Assembly (NCBI RefSeq): GCF_025836975.1
Contig: NZ_CP107548.1
Location: 1,798,001-1,862,000, forward strand
Direction: 5' to 3'
DNA from: Pollutimonas sp. M17
GTDB lineage: Bacteria; Pseudomonadota; Gammaproteobacteria; Burkholderiales; Burkholderiaceae_B
DNA length: 64,000 nucleotides
Shown here: one piece after another, positions 55,720 through 64,000 of the stretch
Position numbering within the stretch: position 1 is the stretch's first letter
How the letters are laid out: each line of letters starts with the position of its first letter
Translations under genes and position numbers: made by a program
The notes under the pieces: generated by a model
What the model was told of the DNA's origin: nothing
The model's input: only the letters and a program-made list of their open reading frames with translations
Databases searched by the model: none

Positions 55720-56184
55720 TCAGTCGTGCTTGCGGTTGCGCGTGTCGTGCTTCATGACGCGCTCTTTTTCGCGCTGCCAGTCCTTGTCGCGCGCGGTATC
55801 GCGCTTGTCGTGCAGCTTCTTGCCCCGGCCCAGGCCGAAATCCAGCTTCACGCGGCCGTTTTTGTAATGCAGGTTCAGCGGCACCAGGGTATAGCCGCGC
55901 TGTTCGACCTTGCCGATCAGCTTGCTGATCTCTTCGGCCTTGAGCAGCAGCTTGCGTGTGCGTGTGGCATTGGGATGAATGTGGGTGGATGCGGTGGGCA
56001 GCGGGCTGATGTGCATCCCGATGATCCATATTTCGCCATCGCGTACGATAACGTAGCTTTCCTTCAACTGCACGTGCCCGGCCCGTATGGCTTTTACTTC
56101 CCAGCCTTCGAGCACGAGGCCCGCTTCATAGCGGTCTTCGATGAAGTAATCGTGCGTTGCTTTGCGGTTATCGACAATGCTCAT
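55720..56184 (-). CDS. smpB: SsrA-binding protein SmpB
   Basis: 154-residue partner of tmRNA in rescue of stalled ribosomes. It starts [25 protein letters not shown] and contains the family blocks [19 protein letters not shown] and [26 protein letters not shown]-type sequence, ending in a Lys/Arg-rich tail ([19 protein letters not shown]). No ssrA gene is in the window. Divergent from ratA, with only 57 bases between their start codons. Confidence 0.97.
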   Translation of the reverse strand: MSIVDNRKATHDYFIEDRYEAGLVLEGWEVKAIRAGHVQLKESYVIVRDGEIWIIGMHISPLPTASTHIHPNATRTRKLLLKAEEISKLIGKVEQRGYTLVPLNLHYKNGRVKLDFGLGRGKKLHDKRDTARDKDWQREKERVMKHDTRNRKHD

Positions 56185-56241
56185 GAATCAATGTGGTTGT
56201 AGACTGTAAAATCAATACATTCTATCCATTAACTCCTTTCG

Positions 56242-56676
56242 ATGCATAAAGTACAACGTTCTGTCCTGGTCCCGCACAGCCGCGCTCAAATGTTCGATCT
56301 GGTCGCCGACGTGGCCAGCTATCCCGAGTTCATGCCCTGGTGCGGCGGAACCGTCGTGCACCGGCACGACGAGCATGGAATGGAAGCATCCATCACCATC
56401 AGCATCGCGGGCATCAAGCAAACCTTCACCACCCGCAACGAGCACGATTATCCCGATCGGATCACATTTCATCTGGTCGACGGCCCGTTTTCGGCGCTGA
56501 CCGGCAAGTGGGAATTCCAGGAGCTGGCGGCCGATGCCTGCAAGGTGGTCTATACCATGGAGTACGCCTTTTCCAGCCGCGCGCTCGAAGCGGTGGTGGG
56601 CCCCATCTTCAACCGGATAGCCACCAGCTTCATCGACTCGTTCACCCAGCGCGCCCAGGCGAAATATGGAGACTGA
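56242..56676 (+). CDS. ratA: RatA/Coq10-type START-domain protein
   Basis: 144-residue SRPBCC/START-fold protein. Family marks are MHKVQRSVLVPHSRAQMFDLV, ASYPEFMPWCGG and WEFQELAADACKVVYTMEY. In E. coli RatA was reported to interfere with 70S ribosome assembly and the pair was named as toxin-antitoxin; the wide conservation, its similarity to the ubiquinone-binding Coq10 and location beside smpB suggest a housekeeping role, possibly in quinone function. Overlaps rnfH by 11 bases. Confidence 0.93.
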   Translation: MHKVQRSVLVPHSRAQMFDLVADVASYPEFMPWCGGTVVHRHDEHGMEASITISIAGIKQTFTTRNEHDYPDRITFHLVDGPFSALTGKWEFQELAADACKVVYTMEYAFSSRALEAVVGPIFNRIATSFIDSFTQRAQAKYGD

Positions 56677-57028
56677 GGCCATCGGCGTCCAGGTGGTGTA
56701 TGCCGAGCCCGGCTCGGCATGGCAGGCCGACCTGCGCCTGCCGGCCCGGTCGACGGTGGAGCAGGCGCTGCGGGCCAGCCGCTTCGCCAGGCTTTTCCCG
56801 AACTATCCTTATGATTCGTTGAAGGTGGGTGTCTACGGCCAGGAATGCGCATTGGACCGTGTCCTGGCCGACGGCGACCGGATCGAAATCTACCGGCCCC
56901 TGGTGTTCGATCCCATGGAGTCCCGGCGCCGGCGCGCCCTGCACCGAAAGGCCTTCATGACCAAGCCGAAGAACCGGCCCAGGCGGCGCAAGGCCAGGCT
57001 GGCCGCGGCTTTGTCCGGCGATGAGTAA
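56666..57028 (+). CDS. rnfH: RnfH family ubiquitin-like-fold protein (RatB)
   Basis: 120-residue member of the RnfH/UPF0125 family with a beta-grasp fold, starting METEAIGVQVVYAEPGSAWQ. Conserved parts are the VEQALRASR segment and LADGDRIEIYRPLVFDPMESRRRR. The last 25 residues are strongly basic (KPKNRPRRRKARLAAA). Function is unknown; the ratA-rnfH pairing is conserved and translationally coupled here. Confidence 0.92.
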   Translation: METEAIGVQVVYAEPGSAWQADLRLPARSTVEQALRASRFARLFPNYPYDSLKVGVYGQECALDRVLADGDRIEIYRPLVFDPMESRRRRALHRKAFMTKPKNRPRRRKARLAAALSGDE

Positions 57029-57035
57029 ACGCCGA

Positions 57036-57053
57036 TTGTCACTCATATGACAA
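57036..57053. promoter_or_regulatory. 18-bp palindrome upstream of the acyl-CoA dehydrogenase operon
   Basis: TTGTCA (57036-57041) and TGACAA (57048-57053) are exact reverse complements around a 6-base spacer, directly before a seven-A tract. It sits 95 bases before the first gene and could be the operator of a dimeric regulator. No regulator gene is adjacent. Confidence 0.45.
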
Positions 57054-57147
57054 AAAAATAAGCGGTAAAGCGCTATGGTGGGCGCTACAAGCGACAAGCG
57101 GGACCCGTCACCGTCACGGGGCCGGCCACAAAGAAGGAGACAGCACC

Positions 57148-58302
57148 ATGGATTTTCGCCTTGACGACGAACAACTGGCATTCGCCCAGGCCGCGCGCGA
57201 TTTCGCCGCCGGCGAACTTGAACCCAATGCGGCCCGCTGGGACGCGGAAAGCATTTTCCCGCGCGAGGCCTTCGCCCGTGCCGGCGAACTGGGCTTTTGC
57301 GCCATCTATGCACCCGAATCGATAGGCGGACTAGGCCTGCCGCGCCTGGACGCCACCCTGGTCTTCGAGGAAATGGCGGCCTGCGACCCGTCCACCACGG
57401 CCTTCCTGACCATACATAATATGGCCACGTGGATGATAGGGTCCTGGGCGACCGAAGCCGTCAAGCAGGCCTGGGGCCCCGCGCTCGCCGCGGGCGAGAA
57501 GCTGGCTTCGTATTGCCTGACCGAGCCGGGCGCCGGCTCGGACGCCGCCTCCTTGTCGACCCGCGCCGAGAAGCGCGGCGCCTCCTACGCGCTGAATGGT
57601 GCCAAGGCCTTCATCTCCGGCGCCGGCGACACCGATGTGCTGGTCGTCATGGCGCGGACCGGCGGGGCGGGGGCCAAGGGCGTTTCCGCTTTCGTGGTGC
57701 CCGCCGACACGCCGGGCATCAGCTATGGGCGCAAGGAAGACAAAATGGGCTGGAACAGCCAGTCCACCCGGCCCATCACCTTTGACAATGTGGAGGTCCC
57801 CGCCGAGAACCTGCTGGGCAGCGAGGGCGAAGGCTTCAAGTTCGCGATGAAGGGCCTGGACGGCGGCCGCATCAATATCGCCACCTGCTCGGTGGGCGCG
57901 GCGCAGGGGGCCTACGAGGCGGCCAGGCGCTATATGACCGAGCGCAAGCAGTTCGGCCAGACCCTGGCCGGCTTCCAGGCACTGCAGTTCAAGCTGGCCG
58001 ACATGGCGACGCATATCGTGGCGTCGCGCCAGATGGTCAGGCTGGCGGCCGCCAAGCTCGATGACAACGACCCCCAGGCCTCTTCGTACTGCGCCATGGC
58101 CAAGCGGCTGGCCACCGACCTGTGTTTCCAGGCCTGCCTGGACGCACAGCAGATCCATGGCGGCTACGGCTATCTGAAGGACTATCCGCTGGAGCGCCTG
58201 GTGCGCGACACGCGCGTCCACCAGATTCTTGAAGGCACGAATGAAATCATGCGCGTCATCGTCGCGCGCCAGCTACTCGAAAAGGGAGCCGATATCCGAT
58301 GA
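57148..58302 (+). CDS. Acyl-CoA dehydrogenase, probably isobutyryl-CoA dehydrogenase
   Basis: 384-residue FAD enzyme that introduces a 2,3 double bond into an acyl-CoA. Family marks are YCLTEPGAGSDAASL and the FISGAGDTDVLVVM segment (FAD/acyl binding), QFGQTLAGFQALQFKLADM, DAQQIHGGYGYLKDYPLERLVRD and the catalytic Glu region ILEGTNEIMR. Substrate choice rests on context: the next two genes encode 3-hydroxyisobutyryl-CoA hydrolase and 3-hydroxyisobutyrate dehydrogenase, which act in valine breakdown. The start has a strong agaagga box. The stop overlaps the next ATG by four bases. Confidence 0.92.
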   Translation: MDFRLDDEQLAFAQAARDFAAGELEPNAARWDAESIFPREAFARAGELGFCAIYAPESIGGLGLPRLDATLVFEEMAACDPSTTAFLTIHNMATWMIGSWATEAVKQAWGPALAAGEKLASYCLTEPGAGSDAASLSTRAEKRGASYALNGAKAFISGAGDTDVLVVMARTGGAGAKGVSAFVVPADTPGISYGRKEDKMGWNSQSTRPITFDNVEVPAENLLGSEGEGFKFAMKGLDGGRINIATCSVGAAQGAYEAARRYMTERKQFGQTLAGFQALQFKLADMATHIVASRQMVRLAAAKLDDNDPQASSYCAMAKRLATDLCFQACLDAQQIHGGYGYLKDYPLERLVRDTRVHQILEGTNEIMRVIVARQLLEKGADIR

Positions 58303-59435
58303 ATGCCCCGGTGTTGTTTCAAGAGCGGGATACCGCCAACGGCATGAAGGTCGGGGTGGCCACGCTCAACAGCCCCCAAACCCTCAACGGCCTGTCGCTC
58401 GAGATGTGCGCCCTCCTGGCCAGTCAACTGCGGCGATGGGCGGACGATAGCCGCATTGCGATGGTCCTTCTGAACGGCGCGGGCGGAAAAGCCTTTTGCG
58501 CCGGCGGCGACCTGCACAGCCTGCACACGGCCATGCGGGAGAACACCAGCGGCGATGCCTGGAACAACGCCTACGCCCGCGAATTCTTCGCCGTCGAATA
58601 CCGCCTGGACTACCAGATACACACTTATCCCAAACCGATACTCTGCTGGGGCAGCGGCATCGTCATGGGCGGCGGGGTCGGCCTGATGATGGGCGCCAGC
58701 CACCGCGTGGTCAGCGAAACCACCCGCTACGCCATGCCCGAGATATCCATCGGGCTGTTTCCAGACGTGGGCGGTACCTGGATGCTGTCCCGGCTGGCGG
58801 GAGGGATAGGACTGTTCCTGGCGCTGACCGCGGCGCAATTGGGCGCCAGCGACTGCCAACTGCTGGGCCTGGCCGATTACACCCTGGGCTCGGGCCAATG
58901 GGACGAGCTCACCGCCCGCATCGAAGCCTCGTCCTGGTCCGGCGACAGGGTGGAGAACGACGGCGCCCTGCGGCGCCTGCTGCTGGAACTCCAGGTTGCC
59001 GACGCCGCTCCGCACGGGCCGCTGCAAACCCATCATTCCCTGATCCGGCACGCCTGCGACGGCAATGACCTGGATGCCATATGCGCCAATGTCCGCGCGC
59101 TGGCCGGACACGAAGACCCTTGGCTCCAGCGCGCGGCGGCCACCTTCAGTGCCGGCTCGCCCGGCTCGGCCCGGCTTTCCTTCACCTTGCTGCGGCGGGC
59201 CCGCCTGCTCGCCCTGGCCGATGTGTTCCGCATGGAATACATCGTTTCCCTGCACTGCGGGGCGCAGGGCGATCTGCAGGAAGGCATACGCGCGCTGCTC
59301 ATCGACAAGGACAGGCAGCCGCGCTGGAACCCCGCCACATTGCGGCAGGCCGACGATGCCTGGGTGCAGCGATTCTTCCAGGCGCCCTGGCCGGACACGG
59401 CGGCCCATCCGCTGGCGGATCTGGGCCGGGCGTAG
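58299..59435 (+). CDS. 3-hydroxyisobutyryl-CoA hydrolase (enoyl-CoA hydratase/isomerase family)
   Basis: 378-residue crotonase-fold enzyme; the long form (about 350-380 residues) is characteristic of 3-hydroxyisobutyryl-CoA hydrolase rather than the 260-residue hydratases. The oxyanion-hole segments are KAFCAGGDLHSLH and GSGIVMGGGVGLMMGASHR, and the catalytic acids lie in AMPEISIGLFPDVGGTWMLSRL-type sequence (Glu and Asp of PEIxxGLFPDVGG). It releases 3-hydroxyisobutyrate, the substrate of the mmsB product. ATGA overlap with the dehydrogenase gene. Confidence 0.92.
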   Translation: MNAPVLFQERDTANGMKVGVATLNSPQTLNGLSLEMCALLASQLRRWADDSRIAMVLLNGAGGKAFCAGGDLHSLHTAMRENTSGDAWNNAYAREFFAVEYRLDYQIHTYPKPILCWGSGIVMGGGVGLMMGASHRVVSETTRYAMPEISIGLFPDVGGTWMLSRLAGGIGLFLALTAAQLGASDCQLLGLADYTLGSGQWDELTARIEASSWSGDRVENDGALRRLLLELQVADAAPHGPLQTHHSLIRHACDGNDLDAICANVRALAGHEDPWLQRAAATFSAGSPGSARLSFTLLRRARLLALADVFRMEYIVSLHCGAQGDLQEGIRALLIDKDRQPRWNPATLRQADDAWVQRFFQAPWPDTAAHPLADLGRA

Positions 59436-59472
59436 AAAATCATTCACATCACTAAAAGACAGGAGACAAACA

Positions 59473-60357
59473 ATGAGTCGCATTGCATTTATCGGCCTGG
59501 GCCACATGGGCGGACCCATGGCCTTGAACCTGCTGAAGGCGGGCCACCAGTTGGCCGTGTTCGACCTGGTTCCGGCCGCCGTGCAGGCCGCCGTCGATGC
59601 CGGCGCCACGGCGGCGCCATCGGCCCAAGAGGCGGTGAAGGGCGTGGACGCGGTGATATCGATGCTGCCGGCCAGCAAGCATGTCGAGGGGCTGTACCTG
59701 GGCGAATCCGGCCTGCTGAATCACATCGCGGCCGGCACGCTGGTCCTGGAATGCAGCACCATCGCCCCGGAGTCCGCCCGCAAGGTCGCCCAGGCCGCCC
59801 AGGATAAAGCGGTGCGCATGATCGATGCGCCGGTGTCCGGCGGCACGGGCGGGGCGGTGGCGGGCACGCTGACCTTCATCGTCGGCGGCCAGGCGGCCGA
59901 CCTGGAAGCGGCGCGCCCTTATCTTGAGAAAATGGGCAAGAACATCTTCCATGCGGGGGCGGCGGGCGCGGGGCAGGTCGCCAAGATCTGCAACAACATG
60001 CTGCTGGGCATCCTGATGGCGGGCACGTCCGAAGCCCTGGCCCTGGGCGTGGCCAATGGGCTGGATCCGAACGTCCTGTCGGACATCATTTCCAAGAGCT
60101 CGGGCCGCAACTGGGCGACCGAACTGTACAACCCCTGGCCGGGCGTCATGGACCATGCGCCCGCATCCAAGGATTATGCCGGCGGCTTCGGCGTGGACCT
60201 CATGCTTAAAGACCTGGGGCTGGCGGCGGAGTCCGCGCTCAATGCGCGCGCCTCGGTTCCCCTGGGCGAACTGGCCCGCAACCTGTACTCCCTGCATAGT
60301 GCGCAAGGAAATGGCGGGCTGGATTTTTCCAGCATCCTGAACCTGTACAAGAAATGA
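59473..60357 (+). CDS. mmsB: 3-hydroxyisobutyrate dehydrogenase
   Basis: 294-residue NAD enzyme that oxidises 3-hydroxyisobutyrate to methylmalonate semialdehyde. Marks are the dinucleotide motif IAFIGLGHMGGPMALNLLKA, DAPVSGGTGGAVAGTLTFIVGG (substrate binding), the catalytic Lys in GAGQVAKICNNMLLG and the KDYAGGFGVDLMLKDLGLA block. The start at 59473 has an aggagaca box. Methylmalonate-semialdehyde dehydrogenase (mmsA), the next step, is not in the window. Confidence 0.96.
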   Translation: MSRIAFIGLGHMGGPMALNLLKAGHQLAVFDLVPAAVQAAVDAGATAAPSAQEAVKGVDAVISMLPASKHVEGLYLGESGLLNHIAAGTLVLECSTIAPESARKVAQAAQDKAVRMIDAPVSGGTGGAVAGTLTFIVGGQAADLEAARPYLEKMGKNIFHAGAAGAGQVAKICNNMLLGILMAGTSEALALGVANGLDPNVLSDIISKSSGRNWATELYNPWPGVMDHAPASKDYAGGFGVDLMLKDLGLAAESALNARASVPLGELARNLYSLHSAQGNGGLDFSSILNLYKK

Positions 60358-60360
60358 TTG

Positions 60361-60397
60361 TTGCCGGCCATTGCCCTTGGGGGCACAGGGCCGGCAA
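60361..60397. terminator. Bidirectional hairpin between mmsB and ygfZ
   Basis: ttgccggcc (60361-60369) and ggccggcaa (60389-60397) form a perfect 9-bp outer stem, and an inner tgccc/gggca stem lies within it. It sits in the 60-base gap between two converging genes. T-runs are weak on both sides, so efficiency is uncertain. Confidence 0.5.
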
Positions 60398-60417
60398 TCG
60401 GGGCGGACGGCCCAGGT

Positions 60418-61389
60418 TCAGACCCCGCTTTCGATTCCGTAGGGCAGGGGTTCAAGCCTGATGGCCGGCCCGTCGGCCTGTCCCAGCCTGAAATCGGCGC
60501 CATCCAGATCGGCAAGCTGCACTTCCATAAGAACCCGCATGCCGGCCTGGTCCAGGGCGGCGTTGACGATGCGCCCGCAAGGGTTGTCGGGCCGCCGGGC
60601 ATCGAAGGTGTCCGTGGCGGCCAGCGCTTCCGCGTTCAAGCCGTCGGCCGGAGCGATCAGGCCGCCGGCCATGCGCCGCTTCACCATACCGCGGTAATGG
60701 CTGCGCGCCACGACTTCCTGGCCCGGGTAGCAGCCCTTGGTGAAGCTGACCCCGTCGATCAGGTCCAGGTTGAGGGTTTGCGGAATGAACAGGTCTTGCG
60801 TGGCCGCCTGGACCCAGGGCAGGCCCGCCAGGATGTCGCCCGCCTGCCAGCGCCCGTTGTCGTCCCGGGAGGCGCCGGCTTGCGGATCGGGCTGCCGCGC
60901 GACAAACCACCAGCGCCGCAAGCCCGGGTCGGTGCTGGGAGCGGCTATCCACGTGCCGGCCGCGTCATCGACGACGGTCCATGGCAAGGCTGATGCGAGC
61001 GGGGCGGAAAGGGCGCCGGCCGGATCCGTGCCGGACAGCGGGGAATCGCCGTCCAGGGCCAGGCCGAGCACGCGGTAGTCCGTCAGGCGCAAGCGGGCCT
61101 TGGCCCGGAGCACGAACATGGAAAGGCGCTTGACCAGCGCTTCCGCGATGTCGGCCTTGACCAAGGCCAGCACGGCGGGATCCTGCGTGCCGGTCTGGCG
61201 CCAGATGACCATGCTGCCCAGCAGCCGGCCCTTGGCCGTGCAATAGCCGGCCAGCCTGGCCTGTCCGGGTTCCAACCCCTGGACGTCGTGGGTGAGCTGC
61301 CCGTGCAGGAAGTCGACCGCATCGGCGCCGGTGACTTCAATAACGGCCAGATCGGAAAGAGTTGCGACAAAGCGCTTGGAATCGTTCAT
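60418..61389 (-). CDS. ygfZ: Folate-binding protein YgfZ (GcvT-like, Fe-S cluster maintenance)
   Basis: 323-residue homologue of the glycine-cleavage T protein that supports iron-sulfur enzymes such as MiaB. The N-terminal part has LSDLAVIEVTGADAVDFLHGQ and the signature KGCYPGQEVVARSHYRG with its conserved Cys is complete. Usual length is about 325. It is divergent from mltG (150 bases), a gene pairing common in proteobacteria. Confidence 0.94.
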   Translation of the reverse strand: MNDSKRFVATLSDLAVIEVTGADAVDFLHGQLTHDVQGLEPGQARLAGYCTAKGRLLGSMVIWRQTGTQDPAVLALVKADIAEALVKRLSMFVLRAKARLRLTDYRVLGLALDGDSPLSGTDPAGALSAPLASALPWTVVDDAAGTWIAAPSTDPGLRRWWFVARQPDPQAGASRDDNGRWQAGDILAGLPWVQAATQDLFIPQTLNLDLIDGVSFTKGCYPGQEVVARSHYRGMVKRRMAGGLIAPADGLNAEALAATDTFDARRPDNPCGRIVNAALDQAGMRVLMEVQLADLDGADFRLGQADGPAIRLEPLPYGIESGV

Positions 61390-61538
61390 GAGAAATACGG
61401 CCCGCCTCGAGAGACACGATAAAACACAGCGTTTATGATAACGGGCTTCCAGCTTCCTTGCCGGGATGCCCCCGGCCCTTCGGGGGTGGTTTCATGCGCC
61501 CGGTCCCGCCCCGCGTGCTGGGCTAAACTTCAGGTCTG

Positions 61539-62549
61539 ATGAAAAAACTGAAATCCATCGTTCTCTCCCTGTTTCTGATCGTGGCCCTGACGGCCTTGGC
61601 GCTCAGCGCCGCCGCCTGGTACTGGACGGAGCATCCCGTCGAGCTTTCCGCGGAGCGTGTCGACTATGTGGTCGAGGCCGGCAGCCGACCGCGCAGCATT
61701 GCGCAATTGATGAACAAGGCCGGCATACGCATCAACGAAGATGCCTTCGTGATTCTGGCCCGCTTGACCGGCAATGACACGCAATTGCAGGCGGGCGCCT
61801 ACGAGGCGGTCCGCGGCGATACGCCGCGCAGCCTGATGGAGCGCATGGCCAACGGCGACATGACCCAGACCCGGCTGACATTGCTGGAGGGCTGGACCTA
61901 CCAGCGGATACGCCAGGCGCTGCGCGAAGCGCCGCAGGTCAGGCAGACCCTGGGCGAGGCCACCGATGCCGAGCTTCTGAAGCGGCTGGGGGCGGACGAA
62001 ACCAGTCCCGAAGGCCTGTTTTACCCGGATACCTATGTTTTCGTGCCGGGAACCACCGATTTCGACATCCTGCGCCGCGCCTATCATGCCCAGCGGCAAT
62101 TGCTGGACACGCTGTGGCGCGACCGAGACCCGCAACTGCCGCTGAAGACGCCCTACGAGGCGCTGATCCTGGCTTCCATCGTCGAAAAGGAAACCGGCCA
62201 CAGCGCCGACCGGAACAAGGTTTCGGGCGTGTTCGTGAACCGCTTGCGCATCGGCATGCCGCTGCAAACCGACCCCACCGTCATCTACGGCATGGGCGAG
62301 GCCTATCAAGGCCGGATACGGAAAAAGGATCTCACTACCGACACACCCTGGAATACCTATACGCGCCCGGGCCTGCCGCCTACGCCCATTGCCAGCGCCG
62401 GACGCGCCGCGCTGGAGGCCACCCTGCACCCCGAGCCGCATAAATTCCTGTATTTTGTTTCCAGGGGGGATGGCACCAGCGAGTTTTCATCAAACCTTGC
62501 GGCGCATAACCGTGCCGTGGCGAAGTACATCCTGGGGCGGCGTAATTGA
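61539..62549 (+). CDS. mltG: Endolytic murein transglycosylase MltG (YceG)
   Basis: 336-residue inner-membrane lytic transglycosylase thought to end glycan strand growth. One N-terminal membrane anchor (IVLSLFLIVALTALALSAAAW, about 6-26), a LysM-like segment (VEAGSRPRSIAQLMNKAGI) and the catalytic domain with LILASIVEKETGHSADRNKV (catalytic Glu), GVFVNRLRIGMPLQTDPTVIYG and YNTY-like NTYTRPGLPPTPIASAG. Followed by tmk and holB in the conserved mltG-tmk-holB order. Confidence 0.96.
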   Translation: MKKLKSIVLSLFLIVALTALALSAAAWYWTEHPVELSAERVDYVVEAGSRPRSIAQLMNKAGIRINEDAFVILARLTGNDTQLQAGAYEAVRGDTPRSLMERMANGDMTQTRLTLLEGWTYQRIRQALREAPQVRQTLGEATDAELLKRLGADETSPEGLFYPDTYVFVPGTTDFDILRRAYHAQRQLLDTLWRDRDPQLPLKTPYEALILASIVEKETGHSADRNKVSGVFVNRLRIGMPLQTDPTVIYGMGEAYQGRIRKKDLTTDTPWNTYTRPGLPPTPIASAGRAALEATLHPEPHKFLYFVSRGDGTSEFSSNLAAHNRAVAKYILGRRN

Positions 62550-62646
62550 TGGGCACGCTCGTACGCCTGGCTGGGCGCCGCGCACGGCCCATGCCCCGGA
62601 TCTTCTCCCTGGGCTCAATCAGAATGAAATTTCGGGAATCGATGTA

Positions 62647-63306
62647 ATGGGCAAAGGCTTCATGATTGTCTGCGACGGCAGCAATGGCGCGGGCAAGACG
62701 ACGGTGATCAAGGCGATCGAAGCGCACCTGAACGACAGGGGGCTGCAAGCCGTGGTCACGCGCGAGCCGGGCGGCACGGTCATCGGCGAGAAGATCCGGG
62801 ATATCCTGCTGTGCCCCGATACGCCCGAAATGAGCGATATCGCCGAGCTCATGCTGTTTGGCGCGGCGCGCGCCCAGCACGTCAAGGAAAAGATACTGCC
62901 CGCCATCCAGGCTGGGAAGGCGGTCGTTTCCGACCGGTTCGATGCCGCCACCCTGAGCTTCCAGCACTACGCGCGGGGCCTGGACCTGGGCCTGGTCAGG
63001 CAGATCAACGCGCTGGCGCTGGATGGCTTCAGGCCGGACATGAACATCATTCTGGACCTGGATCCGGCCATCGGACTGGAGCGCGTGCATCAGCGCGGCG
63101 AGCGGCTGGACCGCATGGAGGCGCAGAAGCTGGAGTTTCTCCAGCGGGCCCGGCAAGGCTATCTCGAACAGGCCCGTCTCGACCCCGCCTTGTTCCGCGT
63201 CCTGGATGCGGGCCGGCCTTTGGCTCAAGTGGTGGCGGACGCGCTGGGCATCGTGGACGAACTGATCCGCCGCCATGGCGGCGGCCCCTTGGACGAAACC
63301 CCATGA
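62647..63306 (+). CDS. tmk: Thymidylate kinase
   Basis: 219-residue kinase that phosphorylates dTMP to dTDP. It has a P-loop in VCDGSNGAGKTTVIKAI, the TREPGGTVIGEKIRDILL segment and SDRFDAATLSFQHYARGLD, followed by the lid region ERVHQRGERLDRMEAQ. The start ATG at 62647 has only a weak ggga box; the open frame runs back into mltG without coding character. The P-loop context (CDGSNGAGKTT) is less common than the usual EGxDGAGK form. ATGA overlap with holB. Confidence 0.93.
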   Translation: MGKGFMIVCDGSNGAGKTTVIKAIEAHLNDRGLQAVVTREPGGTVIGEKIRDILLCPDTPEMSDIAELMLFGAARAQHVKEKILPAIQAGKAVVSDRFDAATLSFQHYARGLDLGLVRQINALALDGFRPDMNIILDLDPAIGLERVHQRGERLDRMEAQKLEFLQRARQGYLEQARLDPALFRVLDAGRPLAQVVADALGIVDELIRRHGGGPLDETP

Positions 63307-64000
63307 ACGACCTGGCGCAATTCCTGCCCTGGCAGCGCGATTTCGCGTCGCGATGGCTGTCGCGCCGCGAGCGCTTCGCGCATGCCTGGCTGATTCACGG
63401 CCTGCCGGGCATCGGCAAGCGCCAGTTCGCCCTGGCCGCGGCCGGCAGCCTGCTGTGCGAATCGCCGGATCATGGCCTGGCTTGCGGCCATTGCTCCGCC
63501 TGCCTGTGGCTGGCCAGCGGCAACCATCCCGATTTGCGCCGCATACGTCCCGACGCGCTGGCGCTGGAAGAGGGCGCGGCCGGCGGCGAAGACGATGGCG
63601 AAACCGGCGCCGCGCCGGCCAAGAAGGCGCCCTCCAAGGATATACGGGTGGACCAGTTGCGCGCGCTCGGCCCCTGGTTCAACACCGCCACGCATCGCGG
63701 CGGATGGCGCGTGGCCGTGCTGTACCCGGCGCGCGCCATGAATCCCATTACGGCCAATGCCTTGCTCAAGGTGCTGGAGGAGCCGCCGGAGCATACGGTA
63801 TTCCTGATGGTGGCCGATGCGCCCGATCGCCTGCTTCCCACGCTGGTGTCGCGCTGCCGCCGCCTTCCTTTGCCGGTGCCCGATGCGGCGCAGAGCCTGG
63901 CCTGGCTGAAGGGGCAGGACGTTCATGATGCGGAGCAATGGCTGGCCGCGGCCGGCGGAGCGCCTTTGCTGGCGCGGCAACTGGCGCAATCGGGCGCGCG
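63303..64000 (+). CDS. holB: DNA polymerase III delta' subunit, 3' end outside the window
   Basis: The first 232 residues of the clamp-loader delta' subunit are visible; the frame is open at the right edge. It starts MNDLAQFLPWQRDFASRWLS and contains the degenerate P-loop HGLPGIGKRQFALA, a Cys-rich zinc module (CESPDHGLACGHCSAC), the sensor segment NALLKVLEEPPEHTVFLMV and the SRC motif (LVSRCRRL). An acidic, Gly-rich loop (EEGAAGGEDDGETG) and a Lys/Ala linker separate the zinc module from DIRVDQLRAL. ATGA overlap with tmk. Confidence 0.94.
   Translation, partial: MNDLAQFLPWQRDFASRWLSRRERFAHAWLIHGLPGIGKRQFALAAAGSLLCESPDHGLACGHCSACLWLASGNHPDLRRIRPDALALEEGAAGGEDDGETGAAPAKKAPSKDIRVDQLRALGPWFNTATHRGGWRVAVLYPARAMNPITANALLKVLEEPPEHTVFLMVADAPDRLLPTLVSRCRRLPLPVPDAAQSLAWLKGQDVHDAEQWLAAAGGAPLLARQLAQSGA

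Noticed and set aside
56242-57028. ratA-rnfH as a toxin-antitoxin module
   Set aside because: The families are widely conserved housekeeping proteins and the toxin-antitoxin label is doubtful.

Overview
The window reads as a chromosomal segment of a GC-rich betaproteobacterium. The best guess is Burkholderiales, family Alcaligenaceae (Bordetella/Achromobacter/Pusillimonas type). This rests on the gene order rnhB - SpoU-type methylase - ppsR - ppsA, the pyruvate dehydrogenase operon whose Lpd carries its own lipoyl domain, the rpsB-to-rnhB envelope superoperon, and strongly G/C-ending codons. No rRNA, tRNA, CRISPR array or recognisable insertion sequence was found. Almost all of the window is housekeeping DNA; one AT-rich two-gene island stands out.

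Layout. 0-5.6 kb: a tripartite RND efflux operon (adaptor cut by the window edge, AcrB/MexB-type pump, OprM-type lipoprotein channel). 5.6-8.6 kb: pdxJ, a nitroreductase and an orphan dihydrolipoamide-dehydrogenase-like flavoprotein. 8.6-9.1 kb: a gene-free stretch with a perfect 17-bp inverted repeat and other short repeats. 9.1-15.1 kb, minus strand: a tightly packed operon of sensor kinase, response regulator, folD, prlC and a Sco-type copper chaperone, divergent from aceE-aceF-lpdA (15.35-21.6 kb), which ends at a good terminator. 21.7-26 kb: folC-dedD-cvpA-purF. 26-30.7 kb, minus strand: map-glnD-marC-dsbB. 30.75-31.17 kb: a regulatory gap with tandem repeats. 31.2-45.8 kb: rpsB, tsf, pyrH, frr, uppS, cdsA, dxr, rseP, bamA, skp, lpxD, fabZ, lpxA, lpxB, rnhB. 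This run covers translation factors, UMP kinase, undecaprenyl-PP, phospholipid and isoprenoid precursors, outer membrane assembly and lipid A synthesis. A SpoU-type RNA methyltransferase follows.

At about 46.98-49.92 kb the base composition drops sharply. Two overlapping plus-strand genes sit here: a 255-residue protein of unknown function with a TADCDL motif, and a 707-residue divergent superfamily 1 (UvrD/Rep-like) helicase/ATPase. They lie between the methylase and ppsR, in an otherwise conserved neighbourhood. This is the best candidate for an undescribed system. The gene architecture and composition suggest a horizontally acquired genome-defence or DNA-processing module, but the sequence alone does not prove a function.

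The remainder is ppsR and ppsA (divergent pair for PEP synthesis and its control), type II NADH dehydrogenase, an O6-alkylguanine methyltransferase with a large insertion, smpB, ratA-rnfH, a three-gene valine-catabolism set (acyl-CoA dehydrogenase, 3-hydroxyisobutyryl-CoA hydrolase, mmsB), ygfZ, and mltG-tmk-holB, with holB cut by the right edge.
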